A stretch of DNA of 38,498 bases from CAZPBC01 sp964584775 (GTDB taxonomy: Bacteria > Chlamydiota > Chlamydiia > Chlamydiales > SLFE01). Below, one piece after another: positions 1-7,810 of the stretch (positions are counted from its first letter, which is position 1; each line of letters opens with the position of its first letter). Below the pieces are notes generated by a model. That model searched no databases, was not told the origin of the DNA, and saw nothing but the letters and a program-made list of their open reading frames with translations. Both the position numbers and the translations under genes were made by a program. The stretch is from assembly GCA_964584775.1 (NCBI GenBank), contig CAZPBC010000018.1:1-38498 (forward strand). The letters run 5' to 3'.

Positions 1-50
1 CCAAAGACAATAGTTCACTTTCTGATCTAAGGGTATAAAGAGCCTGTGAT

Positions 51-188
51 CTACAAGTCAGTCTTGGTTGCTGGCGTTTCGTGAATCTGCAGCTCCGTGA
101 CCTCATGAACAATACAGGGCCGTCTCTCTCCTACGGCGGTCCATTCTCTTGATTTATAGAACTTTTTTCTTCGATAATAAAGAAAATT
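51..188 (-). pseudogene. Possible 3' remnant of a minus-strand gene
   Basis: On the minus strand an open frame of about 45 codons runs from just after a TAA at 189-191 to a TAG at 51-53. Its last 34 residues have a coding-like composition (charged, with Trp, Cys and His, ending ...HETPATKTDL). There is no convincing start codon, and the upstream part is AT-rich and low in complexity. It may be the decayed C-terminus of a displaced gene. I do not recognise the family. It could equally be chance, so confidence is low. The rest of 1-280 shows no gene; 190-280 is very AT-rich and presumably carries the promoter of the next gene. Confidence 0.25.
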
Positions 189-287
189 TTATCAGTTTAA
201 TATTCTATCTATTTTTATTGTGAAAAATTTCGAACTCCTGTTTTAATAGAAAGTAATTTCTAAAATCAAATTTAATTTGAATGCAAC

Positions 288-293
288 AAGGAG
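288..293 (+). promoter_or_regulatory. Ribosome binding site that decides the start of the 299-2341 gene
   Basis: AAGGAG lies 5 nt before the ATG at 299. It overlaps the first codons of a longer in-frame reading that would begin at 281, so 299 is the better start. Confidence 0.7.
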
Positions 294-298
294 TTTTT

Positions 299-2341
299 AT
301 GGGCGCGCCCTTAAATGCAAGAATTGAAACATTTAAACAAGTTCACTCACTCGAGTTGCAGTGTGTTCAAACAGCTGTTGAAGTGGGAACGCCTGAGGCT
401 CTACTTGATGGTGTCGGATATCTGGTTCAACTGGAAAGGTGGTGGAAAGTTGAAGTCATGGATCAGGCAGGAGAAGACGAGGAAGCAAAAAAAGTAGAGG
501 AGGTTGCCTTACAGACACTTCTTCCAGATGGACTCGAAGAAGCTGCAATAGCTATTTGGAGAGAGCGTGTTGAACATCTTTCTGACTTGTGTTCACTAGG
601 TGGTCAAGAACTTGGGAGTTCTTTTGATATGATGATATTGGGAGCTGAGCGTTTGTATTGCCGCATATGTCCTGAAGCGACTCCTTCTAGCTCTAGTACT
701 TTCAATGAGGTCTTTGCGAGAGTAGTTGCGTCTCAAGACAAAACTCCTGAAAATCTGTGGCAGTATTTCCTAGAGATTCACCCAGGGACTTTTCAAAAAA
801 TGAAGGAAGGGTTCTCTTCACAAGACCGTCACCAAATCCTGCATAGTCTTGCACTTCGAAAAAATTTAGTTGAGTCATGGCACGGTTTTATAGACGCTTT
901 ATTTAAATTCGGGCAAAGGAGGAATGCGGAAAATCCACTCTTTAAGATGGAGTGTAGAAGTGTTTTTGATAGAAAATTTCCTAAATACTGGGATCTAGCT
1001 TTAGCCGAGTGGCGTGGGCACATGCAAGAACTTGAGAACCTTGTTCAAGAGGCAGAATCACAATATCAGGCTCTGCTGAGGGTCGATTCTCCAAGCGATT
1101 CACCAAGTTCTGCATATGGGATGAAGCAAGAACAAGGATTGGATCTTTCAAGGCAGCAAGCGTATGGTTCATGGCAGTTGAAAAAAGAACTACTTGAACG
1201 TCTTCAGCTTCTAGCAGTAGACCAGCTGTCTGAAGACTTCAAAGCGAGGCATCTAGGTTTGTTAAGAGAGATTGAGACTCTCTATGAAGAAGGGACTCAA
1301 GAGTCTCTTCTCGATAGTTTAGCAAAAGTACAACTGTTAACGATGATTTGGCTCCAAGAAGTGGAGTTAAGGACAGGTTCTCAGCCCTTTTCCAGCGAGG
1401 AGAGGAATGCTTCTCTTTCTCGGCTTTTGCCGAGTGGATTGAAAGCTGCTGCTACTTCAGCCTGGTCCGATGAAGATACACTTAAAGCAATTTATTATCA
1501 GACTTTGAGAGAGTTCGTAAGGGCTCCAGACGCTTCTTTAATCTGTAAGCTTGCTGCATTGTCGATCTTAGTAATTGATAAGGTTTTGCCCGTTCGGGAG
1601 AATCATGGGGTTACATGGAAAGTCACTTCACCGGATGGAAACCAAACACACTATCTTGTGCCGGTATCGGGAGGTGGACCTTCTTGGTTACGAGAGTCAA
1701 ACTCTCTTCTAGTTGCGTTCAAGCATGCACAGCGACTCATACTGACCTTTGATCCAGGAGCTTTTAATTTGCCGGATGAGTGGGAGGCCTTATTTAACTC
1801 CATGCTGTTAACGGGATCTCCGGTTGAAAGAGCTGCAATTGCCCGTGCGAAAGAACTCAACCTTCCTATCCAGCATATGAGTGAGCGTTGGCTGGATTCC
1901 AGAGTATTTCAAACAGCGGGTGCAGGCATTCGATTGGCACTGCAGGGATTGGGCATTTCTCCTGACACACCGGAAATTCCAGAAGACATTCTTAGGCCTC
2001 TCATCACTAGTTTAAAGTCACCTCACCAGACAAATGATAGGCTAATCCAGTTTGGGCAAGCATCTATTTCACTACTTGAAACTTTGAATGGAGTGTTGCC
2101 TGCTCAATTGATGGGAATCCTAAATGAGTTTCCCCAGACCAGAGAGATGATGACTCCATTGAGGGAGAACGTTTACTCCTTTTTTACTTCGGATGAGATC
2201 CCGACCGATGAAACTTGCCTATTTCTTGTGAGTGAAGCGGCCTGTTTTTGTGAAAATGGCTTGATCGCTCAACTATACAGAGATGGATATAAAATTGAAA
2301 AAATCACACAAGCAATGGTAGCTCAGGATTCGGTTGAGTAG
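299..2341 (+). CDS. Large protein of unknown function with an internal duplication
   Basis: This is a 680-residue protein. ATG 299 is preferred over the in-frame ATG at 281 because AAGGAG sits 5 nt before it. I do not recognise the family. No signal peptide or membrane span is visible and the protein looks mostly helical. Two segments are clearly related: about residues 16-87 and 322-389 share the spaced pattern GT-x-E-x-LLD ... VQL ... W ... EV ... LLP-x-GL-xx-AA ... W. The protein may therefore derive from a duplicated module of roughly 300 residues. The C-terminal third is Leu- and Ile-rich and contains a cluster of Cys near the end. It stands alone, with AT-rich intergenic DNA on both sides (152 bp before the next gene). 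A secreted effector is possible, but nothing in the sequence shows it. Confidence 0.8.
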   Translation: MGAPLNARIETFKQVHSLELQCVQTAVEVGTPEALLDGVGYLVQLERWWKVEVMDQAGEDEEAKKVEEVALQTLLPDGLEEAAIAIWRERVEHLSDLCSLGGQELGSSFDMMILGAERLYCRICPEATPSSSSTFNEVFARVVASQDKTPENLWQYFLEIHPGTFQKMKEGFSSQDRHQILHSLALRKNLVESWHGFIDALFKFGQRRNAENPLFKMECRSVFDRKFPKYWDLALAEWRGHMQELENLVQEAESQYQALLRVDSPSDSPSSAYGMKQEQGLDLSRQQAYGSWQLKKELLERLQLLAVDQLSEDFKARHLGLLREIETLYEEGTQESLLDSLAKVQLLTMIWLQEVELRTGSQPFSSEERNASLSRLLPSGLKAAATSAWSDEDTLKAIYYQTLREFVRAPDASLICKLAALSILVIDKVLPVRENHGVTWKVTSPDGNQTHYLVPVSGGGPSWLRESNSLLVAFKHAQRLILTFDPGAFNLPDEWEALFNSMLLTGSPVERAAIARAKELNLPIQHMSERWLDSRVFQTAGAGIRLALQGLGISPDTPEIPEDILRPLITSLKSPHQTNDRLIQFGQASISLLETLNGVLPAQLMGILNEFPQTREMMTPLRENVYSFFTSDEIPTDETCLFLVSEAACFCENGLIAQLYRDGYKIEKITQAMVAQDSVE

Positions 2342-2493
2342 GGTGAGTTGCTGTTAATCTCTCTCTGATGGATTTCTTATGAATTTAATTTAAAAAATTA
2401 GTTTATATATGACTGATTCGTTAAAAAGTAATGCTATATATAAAAATAATTTGAAATCAGGTATAATAAGGGGGTAGTTATGTGGAATAGGCT

Positions 2494-4407
2494 ATGGAAT
2501 CTTCATATACCCATAAGGCTGAAAGGCTTATATCTAGATTAGATGCTTTTGAACGGAATCCTGAAGAGTTCATGTTGGTGGACTCGCTCGTTGCAGAGGC
2601 GAAGCGACGTCTCAGGCGTGGAGCAAAGCATCAATCAAGGGAGGCTCAGGCGGTTTCTAACCGTCTCTGCCAGCGTCAGCTGGCCCTCATTTACCGCTTA
2701 GAAATGGATGAAGAGTTAGAGGGGCTCTACGACCTTCACGAGTTGAAGGAAGAGCTGCTCGACTTTTTAGGAGAGTGGATCGCGGCTTATCCTGGGTTTA
2801 ACCGTGACAACTTTGATCCTCAGCCCAGTTTGAAGGTTGATCATGTGGTGGACAACTATCCTGCTTTTGCAGATTTATTGATCCGAGATAAGGCGATTCG
2901 GATCCGTTTTTTTAAATGGGCCGTACGCGACTCCAACCAGGTCGATCCTTTTGTTCTTTTTCCAAGCCTTGTCGAAGATCTGGTCCGTTCAAACTTGTCA
3001 CAAAGGACAGGTTTCTACAAGGGGCGGCACCTCGTGATCCACCGCGACCGTAATTATGACCAGAATCTCATTTGTTGGTTGGGTCTTCCTTTTCAAGGGA
3101 AAGAGGTGAACATTGCCAAAAAAGAAGAGAAGGTCGTTCTCTCAGATCAGCAGACGCGGACCGTAGAGGAGGTTTTCAAAGTTTTTGAGAATAAGAGGCA
3201 CACTCCGGGTGATGTCGAATTTTTGGAAGAGGGAATCATCTACTTTCCTTCTTATGAGTCTTGGAAGGTGTTTGATTTAGAGGATCCTGAGTTTTATAAA
3301 AAGGGACCGATCCTAGAGCGTTTGAGTGTGGATGAGGTCCAAACCCGCTACGGAAAGACTACTCCTGGGTTGGATCTCGTTCGAAAAGAGGTCTCAGTGA
3401 ATGATTTGATAGAACGGGGAGAGCATCTATTCTTTGAGCACCCCTACTCTCTTCTTAACCTCGTTGAAGTGATCGAAGATCGCGGCGAGACGAAAGTTGT
3501 GAAGATGCGAGAAAGGATTCCTGTCGACGGAGAAAATGATCTCATGGTGATCCGTGCGACATCGGAAAGACCGATGAGCCTGTTAAGGACGCACGCCTTT
3601 TCTGATACCTATATGGGGATGGGGGACCACTATCTCCACTTTAACGATGGAAAATACCCTCAGCGCTATCCAGAGAGTACCATCCGGTTGTTGCTCGACT
3701 TTGTGCGAACGGTGATTGCAGCGTTGCAGATCTATGATGATAACCTCTGGTTTAACCACCGCAACCATGTCGGCGAGTGTTTTGGTCTCACCCCTGGAGA
3801 AGGAAGGGTTTTGATGGAGATCAAGCGTTTCTTGCTCACTTTAGCCCGTGACGATAAGTTGGGTTTTGAGTTTCAGGCGGAAGGGTGTGCGAAGATGCAG
3901 CAGGTCGACGTCTTTAAGCTTTTGGTTTTACTCCAGAATGAATCCGAGGAAGAGTTAGAAAAGCTCGAGAAAAAAGTGCGCAATCTTCTTTATTCGAAAG
4001 AACTTGAGCAGTTTGATGTGGAGACCATGCCGAACTTTTTCAAAACGACCCTCTATAAGGTGAGTCCAGAGGGGTTTCTCGGTGCGCTCTACTCCTTTAT
4101 TAAACTCTTCCCGATGAAGGTGCAGCCCACACTCGTGACGATCTCCTATTTGTTCTTTGGAGCGTGGAAGGGGATGAAAGTCCGTCTTGGGGAGAGAGAT
4201 GTAGACCTCACCCACCTCAACTCGATCTGTTGGTATGATCCTCACAACCCCTATGGCCATAGCCTCTACCACCCCGCTTTCTTGCATGAGCAACAAAAAG
4301 AGGTGGGGATAACACTCCTCGAGCGAAAGCTCCACCACCTCGAAAACGACGAACGGATCTACACCCGTTTACTTAAACTTCCAGAGACATCAAAAAAAGC
4401 TGCTTAA
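2494..4407 (+). CDS. Conserved-looking hypothetical protein, 637 residues
   Basis: An intact 637-residue reading frame of unknown function. It is highly charged and probably cytosolic at the N-terminus (long amphipathic helices in residues 1-110), with a mixed, aromatic-rich middle. A moderately hydrophobic stretch around residues 535-570 includes short runs such as LGALYSFIKLFPMK and LVTISYLFFGAW; these could be one or two weak membrane segments. No catalytic motif was recognised. The in-frame codon at 2482 (GTG) is cut off by a TAG, so ATG 2494 is the start. The strongest Shine-Dalgarno-like run (AAGGGGG, about 2469-2475) is better placed for an out-of-frame ATG at 2480. Base composition is closer to the housekeeping genes than to the AT-rich cluster that follows. 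A 159-bp AT-rich gap separates it from that cluster. Confidence 0.85.
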   Translation: MESSYTHKAERLISRLDAFERNPEEFMLVDSLVAEAKRRLRRGAKHQSREAQAVSNRLCQRQLALIYRLEMDEELEGLYDLHELKEELLDFLGEWIAAYPGFNRDNFDPQPSLKVDHVVDNYPAFADLLIRDKAIRIRFFKWAVRDSNQVDPFVLFPSLVEDLVRSNLSQRTGFYKGRHLVIHRDRNYDQNLICWLGLPFQGKEVNIAKKEEKVVLSDQQTRTVEEVFKVFENKRHTPGDVEFLEEGIIYFPSYESWKVFDLEDPEFYKKGPILERLSVDEVQTRYGKTTPGLDLVRKEVSVNDLIERGEHLFFEHPYSLLNLVEVIEDRGETKVVKMRERIPVDGENDLMVIRATSERPMSLLRTHAFSDTYMGMGDHYLHFNDGKYPQRYPESTIRLLLDFVRTVIAALQIYDDNLWFNHRNHVGECFGLTPGEGRVLMEIKRFLLTLARDDKLGFEFQAEGCAKMQQVDVFKLLVLLQNESEEELEKLEKKVRNLLYSKELEQFDVETMPNFFKTTLYKVSPEGFLGALYSFIKLFPMKVQPTLVTISYLFFGAWKGMKVRLGERDVDLTHLNSICWYDPHNPYGHSLYHPAFLHEQQKEVGITLLERKLHHLENDERIYTRLLKLPETSKKAA

Positions 4408-4529
4408 TTTTTCTTAAGTTACCTAATATAAGTAAATTGTATTATTTTGGTGAAGTCTATATCTAACTCAAAAATTTCAAAACAGTTGAATAAAAAGCAT
4501 GAACAAATCGATAAATTATCAGGTTGTGC

Positions 4530-4557
4530 TTGAAGTAAAATTGGATATCAATATAGA
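4530..4557 (+). promoter_or_regulatory. Predicted sigma-70/66-type promoter of the biosynthetic cluster
   Basis: TTGAAG (4530-4535), a 16-nt spacer and TATAGA (4552-4557) lie just before the epimerase ATG at 4567. A transcript starting about 7 nt after the -10 box would have a leader of only a few bases, and no Shine-Dalgarno sequence is visible before the ATG. The region is AT-rich, so a chance match is possible. Confidence 0.4.
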
Positions 4558-4566
4558 TTTTCACTC

Positions 4567-5514
4567 ATGTTAAAGCGTATTCTCGTTACTGGAGCGAGAG
4601 GCCTTATCGGTACCGAGGTCTCTCGCTTGCTTTCTTCTCGTCATTGTCATGTGACTCAGGTCGATAGGAATTTTGATCTTTGCCATCCTGGTAAGGTGGA
4701 TACTCGTAACCATGAATTGATGCATTCCCTTGTACAAGAAGTGGATGGTGTGATTCATTTAGCAGCCATCTCACGTGTTGTGTGGGGTGAGCAGGATCCA
4801 AAACAGTGTTGGGAAGTGAATGTCGATGCGACAAAAAATATTGTTGAGGCAGCACTTGAAAGTGCTCGTCGCCCTTGGGTTGTTTTTGCAAGCAGCCGTG
4901 AAGTGTATGGCCAACAGCAGATCTTGCCCGTTGTAGAGGATGCCCCTTTTGGCGCTATGAATGTTTATGCTAAGTCGAAGGTTGCAGGAGAAGAAATTAT
5001 TCAGGAAGCTACTCAAAAAGGTTTGGTTTCTTCTATCGTCCGATTTTCAAACGTTTTTGGAAGCCCGTATGATCATATCGATCGTGTGATCCCTGCCTTT
5101 TGTCGTGCAGCTTTACGAAATACCCCGCTTAGGATCGACGGCTTTAACCATGTTTTTGATTTCACCTACCACAAAGATGTTTGTGAAGGAGTGCTCGAAG
5201 TCGTTCGACAGCTCGAGAATAATTCCTCGTCTCTTCCCCCCATCCATTTTACCACAGGAAGGGGGTTAACTTTGTCAGAGGCGGCTACCCTCATTTGTGA
5301 GCTTGCTAATAGCAATTCATCTGTTGAAGAAGGGGTGCCTCGCTCTTTTGATGTGGCAAAATTTGTCGGTGACAACGCACGAGCATTTGAGTTGCTCCGT
5401 TGGAGGCCTAAAACCTCTTTTGAAGAGGGCGTCAAATCACTCTTAAATCTTCTTAAGAAGGAAATAGAATTTGAAAATTCTCAAAGTCATTCACGGTTAT
5501 CCTCCACGCTATAA
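4567..5514 (+). CDS. NAD(P)-dependent sugar epimerase/dehydratase (extended SDR)
   Basis: A 315-residue extended short-chain dehydrogenase of the nucleotide-sugar epimerase/dehydratase class. The Rossmann glycine motif TGARGLIG spans residues 8-15, an acidic residue follows the second strand (D33), HLAAIS is at 64-69, the Ser pair is at 109-110, and the catalytic YxxxK is Y134/K138. The length fits GalE/WbpP-type enzymes. The family interconverts or dehydrates NDP-sugars in the cytosol; the substrate cannot be read from the sequence. It is the first gene of a five-gene cluster and overlaps the following glycosyltransferase gene by 44 nt, which suggests it supplies that enzyme's sugar donor. 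There is no Shine-Dalgarno sequence before ATG 4567, and the putative promoter lies almost on top of it. Confidence 0.9.
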   Translation: MLKRILVTGARGLIGTEVSRLLSSRHCHVTQVDRNFDLCHPGKVDTRNHELMHSLVQEVDGVIHLAAISRVVWGEQDPKQCWEVNVDATKNIVEAALESARRPWVVFASSREVYGQQQILPVVEDAPFGAMNVYAKSKVAGEEIIQEATQKGLVSSIVRFSNVFGSPYDHIDRVIPAFCRAALRNTPLRIDGFNHVFDFTYHKDVCEGVLEVVRQLENNSSSLPPIHFTTGRGLTLSEAATLICELANSNSSVEEGVPRSFDVAKFVGDNARAFELLRWRPKTSFEEGVKSLLNLLKKEIEFENSQSHSRLSSTL

Positions 5515-7810
5515 CGCAGGTTCAGAGGTTTACTCTCAAACACTTTGTCAAGCTCTTGCTAATCGACACGAGGTGCAAGTCTTTACGAGAGAAGAAGACC
5601 TTCTTAAGCCTGAGTATATGTATCATACAGAGCTTGATGAGAGTGATCCTCGCATTTTACTCCATGTGGTGAATTCTTGCCGATCCAGACTTCAAGAGCG
5701 ATATAGACACACATTGATCGATCAGCGATTTGTACAGGTGTTAGACAGCTTTCAGCCTGATATTGTCCATGTCGGCCACTTAAATCATCTTTCCACGTCT
5801 CTTTTGAATGAAGCAACTTCTCGATCTATCCCTCTCGTTTTTACACTGCATGACTACTGGTTAATGTGCCCAAGAGGACAGTTCATTCAGAGAAACTCAA
5901 AAGAACCTTGTGGGTTGTGTAGCGGACAGTCGAATGAAAAATGTGCTAAGCAATGCTATTCTTGTCGGTATTCGGGTGCAGAAGATGAAGTTGATTTAGA
6001 CCGCTCCTTTCAAGAAAAGTGGATTGGTCGTCGGATGAATCACATTCGTGAGTTGGTCACATCTATTGATCGTTTTATTGCCCCATCTCGCTATTTAATG
6101 GATCGGTTTATTCGCGACTTTGGGCTTCCAAAGGAAAAAACCCTCTATCTTGACTATGGTTTTGACCTCGAGAGACTGAAAGGTCGAAAGCGTAGGAGTT
6201 CAGAGCCCTTAACCTTTGGGTATATAGGAACACACATTCAGTCGAAAGGAATTCAGGACTTAATACAAGCTTTTGGAATGTGTAAGGGAGAAGCACAGTT
6301 AAAGATATGGGGGCGTGAAAGAGAAGAGACCAAGGTCTTGAAGAGACATATTGAAACGTTTCCTGTAGATGTGCAGAAACGTATTTCTTGGATGGGAGAG
6401 TACGAAAATCCTAAGATTGTTTCTGATGTCTTCAATCATGTTGACATGATTGTGGTTCCTTCAGTATGGGTGGAAAATTCGCCGCTGGTGATTCATGAGT
6501 CACTGCAAGTGGGTGTTCCCGTGTTGACGGCTGATGCTGGTGGGATGAAAGAGTATGTTCATCACGATGTCAATGGTTTACTCTTTAAACATCGTGATGT
6601 TAGAGAGCTGTGCGCAAATATCCAACGCGTCATTGATGATCCTTCGCTCTTGGATAAGCTAAGTCAAAAAAGATACTTACAATCTGACACTGGCGATGTC
6701 ATCTCTGTAGATGAGCATGTGCAAGCTGTAGAAGAAGTCTATCATGACCTACTGAAAGGTGTAGAGGGTTCGACAAAACCCGGTCCATGGCGTATTACTT
6801 TTGACACGAACCCAGATCATTGTAATTATTCGTGTGTGATGTGTGAGGGTTTTTCACCTTACAGCCAAGTGAAAAAAGAGAGAGTTGCTGCTGGAATAAA
6901 GCCTAGGGTGATGCCGATTGATCTCATCAGAAAGATCATGGCAGAATCAAAGGGTACGCCACTGCGAGAAATCATTCCTTCTACAATGGGTGAGCCACTG
7001 CTTTATAGACAGTTTGATGAAATTATTAAACTTTGTCACGAATATCAAGTGAAGTTGAATTTAACAACGAACGGTTCATTTCCAATAAAAGGTGTTGAAA
7101 AATGGGCAGAGATGATTGTTCCGGTAGGCTCAGATGTGAAAATTTCTTGGAATGGAGCGACGAAAGAGACTCACGAGAAAATTATGAGAGGCTCTAAGTG
7201 GGAGCTCGTTACGGATAATTTGGAGACGTTTATTCGTATTCGAGATGCTCATGCAAGAGAAGGAGAGAACTACTGTAGCGTGACTCTACAGCTCACGTTC
7301 CTCGAATCTACAGTACATGAACTTGCAGACATTGTTCAATTAGGCATTCAGTACGGAGTGGATAGGATTAAAGGGCACCATTTGTGGGCTCATTTTGATG
7401 AGATTAAGGGAGAGTCAATGCGAAGAAGTAAAAATTCCATTCTTAGATGGAATCATGCTGTTGCCCAGGCGATTGCTGTAGCTGACTCTTCACCCCTTCC
7501 CAATGGAAAAAAAATTCGGCTTGAGAACATTTATCCACTGGATCCGAATCAGCAAGCTGATGTCGCTCCGGGAGGTCCGTGTCCCTTTTTAGGTAAAGAG
7601 GCTTGGATCAATACAGAAGGCAAGTTTAGCCCCTGCTGCGCACCGGATAAGCTAAGAGAGAAGTTAGGATATTTTGGGAATGTCTCTGAGACAACCTTAG
7701 GGGATATTTGGACTAGTGAAAATTACCAACAATTGAGGAAAAACTATCTACAAGAGTCGCTTTGCAAAGGGTGTAATATGAGGAAGAAACTTCATGTGGA
7801 AACAGTCTGA
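5471..7810 (+). CDS. Fusion of GT4-type glycosyltransferase and radical SAM/SPASM enzyme
   Basis: One uninterrupted 779-residue frame holds two enzymes. Residues 1 to about 425 are a GT-B glycosyltransferase of the GT4 type. They open with a nucleotide-binding fold and a GYPPRYNAGSE loop, a YGFD segment follows, and near residue 340 comes the EX7E-like stretch ENSPLVIHE, followed by GVPVLTADAGG. From about residue 440 a radical SAM domain follows, with the 4Fe-4S motif CxxxCxxC at C451, C455 and C458. Its C-terminus is SPASM-like, with Cys at 704, 722, 723, 765 and 768 that could hold an auxiliary cluster. A four-Cys group within the GT half (residues 150-180) may bind metal. The start is TTG 5471, with AAGGA at 5458-5462; the gene overlaps the epimerase gene by 44 nt. 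Radical SAM/SPASM enzymes often modify peptides or sugars oxidatively. The substrate is unknown. Confidence 0.88.
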   Translation: MKILKVIHGYPPRYNAGSEVYSQTLCQALANRHEVQVFTREEDLLKPEYMYHTELDESDPRILLHVVNSCRSRLQERYRHTLIDQRFVQVLDSFQPDIVHVGHLNHLSTSLLNEATSRSIPLVFTLHDYWLMCPRGQFIQRNSKEPCGLCSGQSNEKCAKQCYSCRYSGAEDEVDLDRSFQEKWIGRRMNHIRELVTSIDRFIAPSRYLMDRFIRDFGLPKEKTLYLDYGFDLERLKGRKRRSSEPLTFGYIGTHIQSKGIQDLIQAFGMCKGEAQLKIWGREREETKVLKRHIETFPVDVQKRISWMGEYENPKIVSDVFNHVDMIVVPSVWVENSPLVIHESLQVGVPVLTADAGGMKEYVHHDVNGLLFKHRDVRELCANIQRVIDDPSLLDKLSQKRYLQSDTGDVISVDEHVQAVEEVYHDLLKGVEGSTKPGPWRITFDTNPDHCNYSCVMCEGFSPYSQVKKERVAAGIKPRVMPIDLIRKIMAESKGTPLREIIPSTMGEPLLYRQFDEIIKLCHEYQVKLNLTTNGSFPIKGVEKWAEMIVPVGSDVKISWNGATKETHEKIMRGSKWELVTDNLETFIRIRDAHAREGENYCSVTLQLTFLESTVHELADIVQLGIQYGVDRIKGHHLWAHFDEIKGESMRRSKNSILRWNHAVAQAIAVADSSPLPNGKKIRLENIYPLDPNQQADVAPGGPCPFLGKEAWINTEGKFSPCCAPDKLREKLGYFGNVSETTLGDIWTSENYQQLRKNYLQESLCKGCNMRKKLHVETV

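Noticed and set aside
4499..4573. A 24-codon frame ending in Cys just before and into the epimerase gene, considered as a peptide precursor for the radical SAM enzyme
   Set aside because: There is no good ribosome site, it has no leader/core pattern and it overlaps the predicted promoter; chance is more likely.
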